The translations under genes and the position numbers were made by a program. Positions 11,701 through 20,913 of a stretch of DNA of 64,000 nt are shown here, one piece after another; the stretch's first letter is position 1, and each line of letters starts with the position of its first letter. Location of the stretch: NCBI GenBank assembly GCA_039619475.1, contig CM077116.1, forward strand, positions 8,046,501-8,110,500, written 5' to 3'. The stretch is from Icerya purchasi (lineage: Eukaryota; Arthropoda; Insecta; Hemiptera; Monophlebidae). Under the pieces are notes generated by a model that was not told where the DNA came from, did not search any database, and saw only the letters and a program-made list of their open reading frames with translations.

Positions 11701-12485
11701 CACAAATTAGGAAGCAAATGATCCATAATAGAACGAAATAGAGCCCAGTCCGTTTTGGAAAGATTCCATTTGGGAGAATGAAGGGGCCTAAATGGAGCAG
11801 GAGAAAGAAAATTGAGAGGAGTTATCAGAATGGGAACATGATCACTACCAAAGGTACCCGCAAGAGTCCTCCAGTTATAGTTGAGGCCAGCATTGGGAGA
11901 GGAAAAAGTTAGGTCAAGGGAACTGAAGATGGACGGACTCCTAATATATGTAGGCGAGGAATCGTTAAGGAGAACCAAGTTATCGGAAAGAATAGAATTT
12001 TCAAGGACAGTACCATTAGAGTTATAGGATGAGCAACCCCAAGAGGAGGAACGAGCGTTCCAGTCGCCACCAATGATAAAGGGATGAGGAAAAGAATTGA
12101 AAAACTGATAGAGGAGAAAGTGACGAAGATCATAATCAGGAGGAACATAGACGGAAATGAAATTTAGGGAGCGGCCAGGGTTAGTAGGAATAGAAATATG
12201 TACAATATTTGGCTGATTGTTGTTAGAGGAGAAGTTATAAGGAACATTATGAGAAAGAAAGGGAATATCATTTCTTATGAGGATAGCGGCTCCACCGTAA
12301 CCATCCTCACGATCATTCCTGACCAGAGTGAAACCTCTAAATTGGAGATTCATTCCAGCACGGAGCCACGTTTCAGAGATAAGAGCGACACTGATTTCAT
12401 GGAGATCCAACAGACCCTCTAATGAATGTTTATTAGCTCTAAGGCTACGACAGTTCCATTGTAATATATTCAAGGCGGCCACCAT
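8769..12485 (-). pseudogene. R1-like ORF2: endonuclease, reverse transcriptase, RNase H (frameshifted)
   Basis: The ATG at 12485 opens MVAALNILQWNCRSL, the usual start of an AP-type EN; GGDWNARSSSWG and GSDHVPIL are its active-site blocks. RT finger and palm pieces follow (PIPKKNASLRPISLASC, GLPQGSPLSP, FADDILLF at about 10515-10535). RNase H shows its four acidic positions in FTDGS, FTAELMA, ISDSMGAL and GNEMAD. The C-terminus has a cysteine/histidine patch (CDADHIFFECSAL). Frameshifts lie at the homopolymer 11209-11220, near 11090 and near 10790. The first RT aspartate appears replaced (FFYYLSSAFD, where a relative has FVDVASAFD). The product would nick target DNA and prime cDNA synthesis. 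The ORF2 start lies two bases after the stop of an upstream frame. Confidence 0.88.
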
Positions 12486-12487
12486 GT

Positions 12488-13249
12488 TTAAACCTTGGAA
12501 GGGTTGGGACAAAGGAAAGTGGGGACAGGGACAGGAGGGAGAAAGTGAGAGAGGCCTCGACAGGTGTAGGAGGCCATTACAAGATGCAAGGACAACAGCA
12601 CATAAGTAGAGCTTGGAGGTAGAAGAAAAGGGAGAGGTAGGACAACGGAAATAGGACGGAAAAAAAAGCAAAACGGAGCCAGCCATATAAAACATAAAGT
12701 GGAGCAAGGGGAAAGATAAACTGAGCTAAATTTTAGGAAAGGGAGGCATGCAAAGAGCAAAGTACGAATTGTCCTCCCATTGACACATATGCCGCTGGCA
12801 TAAAAGGAGGCTTTGGTGCTGAAAACAAAAGGCAACGAAGTAGACAGCCTAATGCCCATTACGAACGTAGAATGTAGATCAAGTCTACAAATTATGAGTT
12901 GAATTAGGTGCACGTCAGCAGTCCTAATAAATGTTCCATAAGCACAAGAGACTGTGCAGCAGAGAGTAGTTCCTATGTATCTCAGTCCAAAGATGTTTTG
13001 TAGCAACTTGACATGAGTACATAGGGGAGCAAGAGGAGTAAAGTGAAAAAAACCGTCCCCGAAGGTATTTTTGATTACCTCAGCAACGGCATATTCACAA
13101 AATGAGGTAAAAACCAACAAGCACATAAAAAGTGCATAATTCATCAGATTCGGGCAGCTGTCTACAATGCCTGGAAATATTTGCGGGAAAAGAAAAAGGG
13201 GTGAATACGAAAGAGTATAGAATGAGAAAGTGACGAAAAGGAGCAACAT
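12488..13249 (-). CDS. Hypothetical 253-codon middle ORF of the R1-like element
   Basis: An uninterrupted frame fills most of the space between the ORF1 stop (13304) and the ORF2 start (12485). Its stop TAA at 12490-12488 is followed after two bases by the ORF2 ATG. The predicted product is hydrophobic and rich in Leu, Phe, Ser and Cys, with a signal-like start (MLLLFVTFSFYTLSYSPLFL) and several membrane-like stretches. I do not recognise any domain. Caution: the coding strand is pyrimidine-rich, which depletes stop codons; a second frame is also open across 12488-12707. The frame may therefore be chance, or part of a long leader for ORF2. Confidence 0.3.
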   Translation of the reverse strand: MLLLFVTFSFYTLSYSPLFLFPQIFPGIVDSCPNLMNYALFMCLLVFTSFCEYAVAEVIKNTFGDGFFHFTPLAPLCTHVKLLQNIFGLRYIGTTLCCTVSCAYGTFIRTADVHLIQLIICRLDLHSTFVMGIRLSTSLPFVFSTKASFYASGICVNGRTIRTLLFACLPFLKFSSVYLSPCSTLCFIWLAPFCFFFRPISVVLPLPFLLPPSSTYVLLSLHLVMASYTCRGLSHFLPPVPVPTFLCPNPSKV

Positions 13250-13303
13250 CGAAAATAAGAAGCAATGCTTGGCTCCGAGCTTTTAACTTTTATGCTTCTG
13301 TAA

Positions 13304-15143
13304 CTATTGAGAACAAAGATTATTGGAGAGAAACGATGATAATGAGTCAACAAAGGAGGAAGAAGAAACAATGTTGTTGGAGTTAAGAAGCTCCATGATG
13401 GCCGCCGAGATAGTTTGAATTACGGGCGGAGAAATCGAGGAAGGAACAGAGATGTTAGTCAAGGAGGTAGGATTGGTTTGAAAAGTAGTTGGGGCATAGG
13501 TATCATTTGTAGCCGGGATATTTGAATGAGTAGGTCTCCTAAGAGCCCATCCATTAGAGGGGTGAGGGATAAAGTTAAAAGGAAGCGGAGGGAACATATG
13601 AAGATTTAGGATTACGAGGTTTGTGGAAAGTGGGAGATTTAGGGCTAGGAGGAGAATAGATTCGAGATGGGGAGGAGGTAGGCCCTTTAGAAGGAGCTCT
13701 GTGCGACAAAGGGGACACCGCGGCTCGATCCGCGTAGGTGAATGCTTGTGATACAACGCGATTCTTATTTAAAGAGGCAGCCTCTTGAAAAGAAATATTT
13801 TCAAAGGCCATTAGCCTCTTAATGTCTTTTTGTCTTCCCCATTCTGGGCAAGAACGATCGTTAGAGCAATGAGGGCCTTTGCAGTTGCGACAAAGTGGCG
13901 GTTCTTGCAGATTACTGCAGTCTGTAATAAGGTGTCGAGAGGCACAGTGGGGACAGATAGGGGAGGTGCTACGACAGTGTTTGGCGATGTGTCCAAATAG
14001 GAAACAATTCGAACACTGAGTAGGTTGACGGATGCTAGGGGAGACAAGAAATCTCAGTTGGAAAATGGAAACGAATTCCGGAAGAACTGTGTTGAGAAAC
14101 TTCAATTCAACAGACCTTGCCGGAATTTTCTTTCCCTCGGAAGTACGATGAATTCGGCGGATAGAAATGATGGGAATAGAGGACCAAATGCTCTCCAGGA
14201 TGTCCTTTTCTGTGAACGATGGGTGGACATCTGTGATGACACCCAATCTGTATAGTAGACTGTTGGGAATGTACGCTTTGATATTGTTGGATGAAAGGAA
14301 AGTGGAATTATTTAAGAAAGAGTTTGCGTAAGAAGCGGAAGGAAATTGGACCGCAATGCGACCCTTGCCGAGAGAATCAATTCTGCTTAGAGGAGTGGAC
14401 GCAGCGTGAATAAGCCTTGCAAGGGCTAAAGGGTGGAGATTGCCGATGTTTCTATCCTCAGAGCAACCTTCCACGTGGACCGTGAAAGGACCTGGGTGAT
14501 TGTCGGCAAATATTGCGATATTCATATTGTTGTTATCATCATTACTATTATCATTACTATTGTTATTGCTACCACCGTTACTATCATCATTGTTATTATT
14601 ATTACTAATGTCATTACTATTATCATTACTATTGCTATTATTACCATTGTTGTTATTAATATTGTTATTACTGTTACTATAATTACCGTTAGTATTATTT
14701 TTGTTGTCGGCATCTCTGTTATTATTATTATTGGTATTATTGATATTACTAGTAAGGTGCGAGTTTTTAATAGTAAAGTTTTTAATAGCATCGGTAGCAC
14801 TAACGTTAATGTTAGAGTTATTTTTGCTTAAGTGATTAATACTATTATCGCTACTATTATTATTTTTATTGTTATTATTGTTATTTTTATTATTATTATT
14901 TTTACTATTTTTAGTGTTATTTTCACTGGTATCGTTATTATTACTGCTATTGCCGGCGAGGTTAATGAGGTCTGGATTAGAGAGTCGCAGATCCTTACTA
15001 GGGACCGATGCGACCGGAGAAAGGGGACCGGATAATTTACGTTTACCGGAAGCGTCAACCTCCATCTGGAGATGCAGATTCGGTTTCGACAACTTACTTT
15101 CCTTGGAGGAGGCCGCTGAGCGGCCTCCACTAGACGAGCTCAT
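13304..15143 (-). pseudogene. R1-like ORF1: nucleic-acid-binding protein with three zinc knuckles (one frameshift)
   Basis: The ATG at 15143 starts MSSSSGGRSAASSKESKLSK. About residues 66-215 are asparagine-rich, interspersed with Ser, Asp and Lys, and encoded by AAT/AAC-type repeats. Then comes an RRM-like or linker region and three zinc knuckles: CSNCFLFGHIAKHC, CPHCASRHLITDC and CRNCKGPHCSNDRSC. This order is typical of ORF1 proteins that coat the element RNA. The first frame stops at 13575. A second frame resumes with NGWALRRPTHSNIPATNDTY and ends at 13304 with a plausible C-terminus, so one frameshift lies between about 13620 and 13575. Confidence 0.85.
14500..14950. repeat. Degenerate (ATT/GTT)n trinucleotide tract inside ORF1
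   Basis: On the plus strand the tract is a mix of TTA, TTG, ATC and GTT triplets over about 450 bp. In the ORF1 frame it encodes polyasparagine with Ser and Asp. The triplet phase is kept throughout, so it is compatible with an open ORF1. Confidence 0.85.
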
Positions 15144-15473
15144 TGATCAAACACAGCAAATAAGAAATAGAGAAAAGAAGAAGAAAGGAAAAAAAAAAAA
15201 AAAAATCGGGGTAACGGAAGAAAATAAAATAAAATAAAATATATAAATAGAAATAAATTAACTAAACAGAATGAACTTAATCTTTTTAAGAAAGACCGCT
15301 AAATAACCGAAAGACGAGCGCAGAGCGATTAAATTAAAACGATCTCACCAGTCTTATCAGCTATACAAACGATGTCTTTGAAAGTGAAGATGCCGTTATC
15401 GCCGAACAATCGTTAACTGATAAGCACGCGAGCGAACAACCGATAGTAACAATTAACAAACGTAAACCCACAC
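15144..15473 (-). promoter_or_regulatory. 5' leader and presumed internal promoter of the R1-like element
   Basis: The region between the 5' target-site duplication and the ORF1 ATG. Non-LTR elements normally carry an internal RNA polymerase II promoter here. I see no TATA box or unambiguous initiator, so the role is inferred from position. Confidence 0.45.
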
Positions 15474-15488
15474 ACACAATGTAGGTTT
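15474..15488. repeat. Target-site duplication, right copy (15 bp)
   Basis: ACACAATGTAGGTTT, identical to 8686-8700; it marks the 5' end of the R1-like element. Confidence 0.9.
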
Positions 15489-17170
15489 TAGACATTTAAC
15501 GAAAAATTTTTAGATCGCCCCGTAAGGGTAAGTTCGTAATCAAAAAAAAAAAAAATAAATAAAATTCGCGAAAGCTGATATTCACTCGACAGCGTAAATA
15601 CATGGAAACTAATTTTAAATGTTGCTTTATGATTTACGTTCAACTTCCGGTATTCAAATCAAACGTATTACTCTGATTTTTGAAGAACCTATTACACGTT
15701 AACAACTGTTTCTAGCTAAATTAACGGATACTTAATTTTACTTTTACACCGAAAACGGTCAAATTCTTTAATCTACAAATAAAAACGTTCTAAAGACGAG
15801 TGTAACAAAATTTTTACATCGCAGCTAACGCGTAGATGTGCCTAGGCGTGTGTGTAACAAAGTTGCTGAAAGTTGTAATGAAAACAAGTTTTCCAACAAG
15901 AAGGTAGCAATAAAAATAGACGTTTAATAAAACTGTTGACTTATGACATCTGCACGACAGCCACGTCTATTTCGAACGTGCAAGTGTAACACTTAACAGC
16001 AAAGAGATGTAAAAAACACGGAAACTTTTTTTCGTTTCCACACTCTCGCTTACTTCGCGAACGCTACACATATATTGAATATCTTTCATATACCTGTGTA
16101 TATAGATAGATATTTCACTAGATCGTTTCTTCCTACGAATATATACTTTACATCTGTACACGTGTGTGCCTTGTTATATATAGGTACATTTCAGTCAACG
16201 GATAATATTGGACGGTGCAAAATTTTTTCAAAGTTCTGCGCAATTTGAAAGCTTTCTCCCAATTTCCAATTTCCTTGACGTGTCTTTTTTCATTTTTTCT
16301 TCTATTTTAGTGCAACTGTCTCACACGTCACTGTTTAACTGAGCCCAACTATTAATTGAAATTAAAAACTTTTGCAGTATCTTCTTCTTCTTCTTCTTCC
16401 GGCAGATAGTTCTATAGCAAAGAGTCGAAGAAAAACAAAAACTTGTTAAAAGCAGCTACTGTCGGAAGCCAAACCCGCGACGAATGACGACCCGGAAGTC
16501 AGAAAAGTGGATTATTCCCTATTGGTTTTTGACTTTTTTTCATATTTACACTTCTAAACAGTAACAACAACTTTGTTTAAAACCTGTTCGCTCGAGTTAT
16601 TATTTTTTCTTTATCCGAACATATACCTCTTGGCCAACTGTGAAATAACACATCACTGGTATTTTATAATTTAACATTATGCTTTCATTAATCTTTTTTC
16701 CCGAGCACCTATTTTCATTTCATCTGTTTCTTGCTTTTTATTCATTTTGATTTTTTTTTTTTATTCATAAACAATCAACATTCGAGCACCAAGATAAGCA
16801 TACACACGTTACCATCGAAAATTTTGGCACCGATCTGTTAAGTAATTAACCGAAAATGTTTACGACATTAATTCGGGGGCATCCGTTAGGGCCTTATATA
16901 TCCTGTAAATTAATGGTTTAACGCCAGTTTCGAATAATGCTACAAATTTTTAATATTTTCTTACACAACTCTCGAGATAATATTAATTATATTTGTAAGA
17001 GTACTTTTTTGTTAAATACACGTTAACATTTTTATTTTTTGTACTGTAAATATATCGGAATCAATTTTTATAATTATTAGTCATTTTAAACTTTTTAATA
17101 ATGATATATTTGTATAAGCACTCGGAGGAAATTAACTGCTATCCGATATAGCCTCAAAGTCGAAGCAAAT
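15489..17170. other. AT-rich stretch with a short (CTT)n run
   Basis: No gene, RNA or transposon end recognised. It contains a (CTT)n microsatellite at about 16380-16399 and several homopolymer runs. The 64-codon minus frame at 15967 has no recognisable domain. Confidence 0.5.
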
Positions 17171-17189
17171 CCCGATCATCCAAATTACA

Positions 17190-17745
17190 TTGTACCCACA
17201 AACAATGAAACCTTCCACTCCACCTACATACGCGAAATTACAAATTCCTGCACATATTACAGAAGATGATACACCAGCCGACAGAAAAAACAAAATTCTC
17301 GACCAGTGGCTGGAAAACTTACGCGTCACAGCACCAAGCACCCTGACCACGATAAAACTGAACAATAGCGACTGGATGGATAAAATATTCAAGGCAACAA
17401 AAAAGAATAAACCGCTCACATCTGCTATTATCAGGCTATACCTGGGTCATACACAGCTGACGCATAAGTTCATTCTCGATTGGAAAAAGCCACCGATTTG
17501 TGAAACATGCCCTGGTGAAAGAATTACCATACAACATCTGGTACTATGCTGCTCCAAGTTCACTGTCAACCAACCAACCGCCACGGACCTCAATTGGACA
17601 TCAAGAACCTCAATAAGATAATCAAATTTCTTAAACGTACCGCTGCACTTAGTTTTATAAAACTATGTACCGTACTGTAACTAGACTAAGTAGATTATAG
17701 CCTATGTAGGCAGTAAAAATCTAAATAAATAAGCGCATTGAGTAC
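17190..17745 (+). pseudogene. I-like ORF2 C-terminus with 3' UTR (5'-truncated)
   Basis: The frame 17190-17621 contains RLYLGHTQLTHKFILDW and a CETCPGERITIQHLVLCC finger. These match RLRIGHTALTHKHLLDR and CQYCGQGPLTIEHILSDC at the C-terminus of the I-like ORF2 at 55160, after the RNase H domain. A 3' UTR follows, containing a small perfect hairpin GCCTA-TG-TAGGC near 17700 and an A-rich tail (AAAAATCTAAATAAATAA). RT and RNase H are missing, so this is a 5'-truncated or decayed copy. The start codon shown is only the first methionine of the surviving frame. Confidence 0.75.
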
Positions 17746-17769
17746 TTATTTATATTCATTTATCGTGGC

Positions 17770-18400
17770 CTTAGTAAAAAAAATGAGCAAAACAAATTAT
17801 ATAAAGTAATGCTGATTAACTCAATATTTTTGACTTCACATTCTCTATTTCTTTGTCGTACAATGGGAAAATGGATTAGTTTTCTTTATTTTTTGTTTTT
17901 AATTTTGCTTCTTAAGTATCATAAATTATGGTACATTAAGTTATTAAACGTTCATTTTTTTTTCCTCTGTCCGGTTAAGTAGATAATAATCTAAAAACTA
18001 CTCTGTCGAGAAGGTGAGAATTTTAGTGGTTAAAACAAATTATATTAAGATTTTTGAAATACTAGCTATATCATTATTATCATCACTTTAGCTTTTTCTT
18101 GTCAAAAGAATACACCAACATTATTCTAAATTTCTTTTTTTTTGGCTGATTCGATTATTTCAGCCATTTTTCCTTTGTTTTAAAGCTAGTTGTCATCATC
18201 TCCAGTCTTCTCCTTCTTCGTATCTTTCCCCACGGTACTTTCCTTTGAACAGCAAGCATGAACAGTCCTTCTTCTTTTATTTTCACGCGCTAGATATTTC
18301 TTTTTCCTTCTTTCTATGTCTTCAACGACGTTCATCTTTCCCATTCTGCTCCTTTGTAATACTTTTTTTTTCGTCACCTTTGTCGTCTACCGTATCCGTC
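17770..18400. other. Stretch without recognised features
   Basis: AT-rich. It may include the eroded 3' part of the family E element to its right, but I cannot identify conserved motifs. Confidence 0.4.
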
Positions 18401-19650
18401 ACATTCTTCATAGCGCCCACATTTCAAAAGCATTTTGATGCATTCTGCATTTAACATCAACATTTCTGCTGCATATTTCAGAACGGACAGGACGTAGCAC
18501 TGGTTTACTTTCATCTTTGTATTCATTTTTAGCTATCTGTCTTCCAATACGGCCTCTAGGTTCCTGAACGTTTGCTTAGTCATCCCGTTGTGGCTTTTAA
18601 TTCCCTTTATATCTGGGCCGTCGCATGTAAACGGTGTGCCTAAATATCGAAATTCTTTCACTATTTCCACCATTTCATTTCCGATTTCTAATTTTAGATC
18701 AATATCATTATATTTCCCTTGTAAATTTCATGACCTCCGTTTTTCCAACATTTATTTTTCCTGCTTGAGATTTAGTCCATTACGCGTCATGTGCATAAGC
18801 AGTACTCTATCATCTGCATAGTTTATGCATCCAATTGGACATCCATTTATTTTGAATCCAGCATTCTGAATTTTTGCATTCTGAGTAAATGTTAAAAAAT
18901 CTAGGTGCGCTAGTGGACAACTTTGTCTTACTCCTTTTCTAATTTGACATCTGTTATCAGTGATATGTTTTCAGTCTGATTTCGGTACATATTTTTGATT
19001 GATTGTCAATATTATGCTTTTTCAGCTCAGCATATTGTGCCCGGTCGGAAGCCTTTTCGTAGTCTACAAAACACGTACTTTCAAAAGAGCTATTGTGCCT
19101 CTAGTGCTTACCTTTGCGACAAACCCGTATTGTGTTTCACTAAGGCATCCAGTCTGCGTTCTGTACTGGAGTTTATGATCTACAGTACTATTAAGAGAGT
19201 ATGACGTACGATATTCGTTACACGGTTGAGATGTAGTTCTTTTTGGGAATTGGAAAAAGGGTTAATGTCTTGAGACCTTCCGGTATTTTCCCTTCGTCGT
19301 ATATTCGGTTAAATAATGTCAGCGGGCTTTGCTTGCATCCGAGTGTAATATTCTTCCAGATCTCAGCTGGTATCTGATCTTCACCTGCGGATTTGTTGTT
19401 TCTCGTTTTCATAATAATATTTTCTAAATCGTACATTTCTATCTTGTTTCGTCATTATACAACTCTCTAGTGTATTCGAATCATACAGTTTCCTGTTTAT
19501 CTTTGCTTCCGTAGATTTCGCTGTTCTTGTTTTTAATTTTTGCGATGCGTGCTTTCTTTTTCTTTATTTACTTTATCAGATTTTTTATTTGTGCATGCAT
19601 TTCTCTTATGCTTTTTCTACATTTCCTTAATCTTCGTACATTTCTCTTCA
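18400..19650 (-). pseudogene. Family E (RTE-type) reverse transcriptase remnant
   Basis: Minus-strand pieces in order: a lysine-rich segment (about 19650-19480); KTRNNKSAGEDQIPAEIWKN and LKTLTLFPIPKKN in the fingers (19436-19218); FVDYEKASDRAQYAEL, motif A, near 19070-19030; IRKGVRQSCPLAHLDF, motif B, near 18950-18900; INYADDRVLLMHM, motif C, near 18830-18790; and VKEFRYLGTPF in the thumb region near 18650. 'VDYEKAFDR' with 'GVRQGCPLSP' is typical of RTE-type elements rather than of the Jockey/I groups. Many frameshifts are present. EN is not seen. The same family recurs at 60745-61057 and 31460-31770. Confidence 0.72.
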
Positions 19651-20350
19651 GTTCCATAATGAACTTTATAAAAAACTTTTATATGTATTTAATTTTGTAT
19701 TAAATATAAATCATAATAAACACCAAAAAAACATATAAAAAACTTATAAAAAACTATTTATTATTAAAATTGTTGACTAGTTTCGGACAGCTTGGTCTAT
19801 AGTCATGGCGTTCACTAATTACAGTTAAAGATAAGGTAAATATAAAAAAATAACGAATTGCGATGTTAAAAGTAGATTGTGTTTTAAATAAATAAATCGT
19901 TTATAATGGTTTCTAATTTCAAATATATAAAAAAAATAATAATTATTTAAAAAAATAACAAATGTAAAATATTTAAAATATCGAGATCAAGTAAATACAA
20001 TATACGAGTATATATATTGAAAAATGGATTGTTGTTTTATATTTGATAATTAATAATATTGTGTTTGTATTTATTAATAGGTTTCTGCGAAATCTAATAA
20101 GTTTTAATCCTTAATTATTTTTATTATTTTCTTGTCAATTTATATATTATTGGTAATATTATGTTTATTTTTTATAAGATGTTCAGTAAACTTCGGTTTT
20201 TTTAAATAACATTGTTTTTAAGCGTATAAATATGCTCTTTATAATGTGTTTTAAAGGATATTTTTGTTTGTTCTATGCATATTTTATTACCAATTTTTGC
20301 GTATTAATTTATACATTCCAGGATTATTGTATTTATTAAAAATGGTTGCA
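19651..20350. other. AT-rich stretch with possible PLE remnant
   Basis: Very AT-rich, with no coding frame. It holds a hammerhead-like string at 19771-19812 (see separate entry), and TTATAAAAAACT-type repeats just left of that. A decayed Penelope-like terminal repeat is possible. Confidence 0.35.
19771..19812 (-). ncRNA. Degenerate hammerhead-like motif
   Basis: The minus strand reads GACTATAGACC, AAGCT, GTCCGAAACTAGTC. The GAAAC box and flanking GACTA/TAGTC complementarity resemble the layout of PLE hammerheads, and GAC/GTC could form a short stem II. The CUGAUGA box is not intact (CTATAGA), so cleavage activity is unlikely. Weak call. Confidence 0.3.
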
Positions 20351-20359
20351 CGCGGGATA

Positions 20360-20738
20360 ACAGTAGACTCGGCATAGAAAATGTGAGCAGAAGGAAGGAA
20401 GTTTGAAGGTTTCAGAACAATTTATGGAAGGACAAAAGAAGACTGAGCCAACTCCATTGGGTCCCTTGGAACTATCAGTGAAGATTGAAAAGTGATTAGG
20501 GAAAAGAAAGCCAAAAATACTTAAAAACTCTGACTTGACAACATGATGAAGGAAAGGTTTGGTAGAGCAAGTTAAGAATAGGCAATTAACATGATGTAGG
20601 ATGTTGGAAAAAATTTAAAGAGAAGTATGGCGACTTGTATGTATGAATAAATATATGGAGAAAACTGTGAGAGACGGGTGGATGTGAGAGATAGTATTGG
20701 AGTTTTGTTGATGGCAAATCGCCGGTTGCGGTGGATAT
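20360..20738 (-). pseudogene. R1-like ORF2 RNase H fragment (part 1, split by Jockey-like insertion)
   Basis: Minus-strand reading gives an RNase H start (IFTDSSKGPNGVGSVF) followed by FKLPSFCS, closely resembling LVFTDGSRGPGGVGSSF and FRLPSFCS of the R1-like element at 8701. The similarity breaks off at GCGGTGGATAT and resumes at 25204, on the other side of a Jockey-like element. Frameshifts and stops are present. Confidence 0.75.
20727..20738. repeat. Target-site duplication, left copy (12 bp)
   Basis: TGCGGTGGATAT, identical to 25204-25215, bounding the Jockey-like element. Confidence 0.85.
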
Positions 20739-20913
20739 TTTTTACAGCCCCTAACGGGTATGTATTAACATTACAATCTAGTCTATAGACTAATCAGTAA
20801 TTTAATGCTAACTTAACTTAATATTTATACTATTATATTACTAAGCATATACCCACTGCGGTCGCTTAGTTTACGTTAATTAATATGAATTATATACGGT
20901 ACAAATTTCTTTA

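Larger units (their letters stand above)
8701..15473 (-). mobile_element. Complete R1-like non-LTR retrotransposon (about 6.8 kb)
   Basis: The element reads leftward: a 330-nt 5' leader (15473-15144), ORF1 (15143-13304), a gap holding a 253-codon frame, ORF2 (12485-8769), a short 3' UTR and poly(A) (T run at about 8698-8713). It is flanked by a perfect 15-bp target-site duplication ACACAATGTAGGTTT at 8686-8700 and 15474-15488, so both ends are known and the copy is full length. ORF1 carries one frameshift and ORF2 about three, so this copy is dead but fairly young. The RNase H domain places it in the group of non-LTR clades such as I, Loa and R1-like; exact clade not resolved. No site-specific (rDNA) target is evident. 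Confidence 0.92.

Noticed and set aside
12488..12707. N-terminal extension of R1-like ORF2 upstream of the ATG at 12485
   Set aside because: The frame is open back to 12707, but the EN fold begins right after MVAALN and the extension is low-complexity Pro/Ser/Leu, explained by pyrimidine bias.
12488..13249. Envelope-like protein of an endogenous virus
   Set aside because: Hydrophobic, but no recognisable envelope features, no LTRs, and located inside a non-LTR element.
14433..15237. Hydrophobic plus-strand frames of 60-132 codons
   Set aside because: Antisense shadows of the Asn-rich ORF1 tract of the R1-like element.
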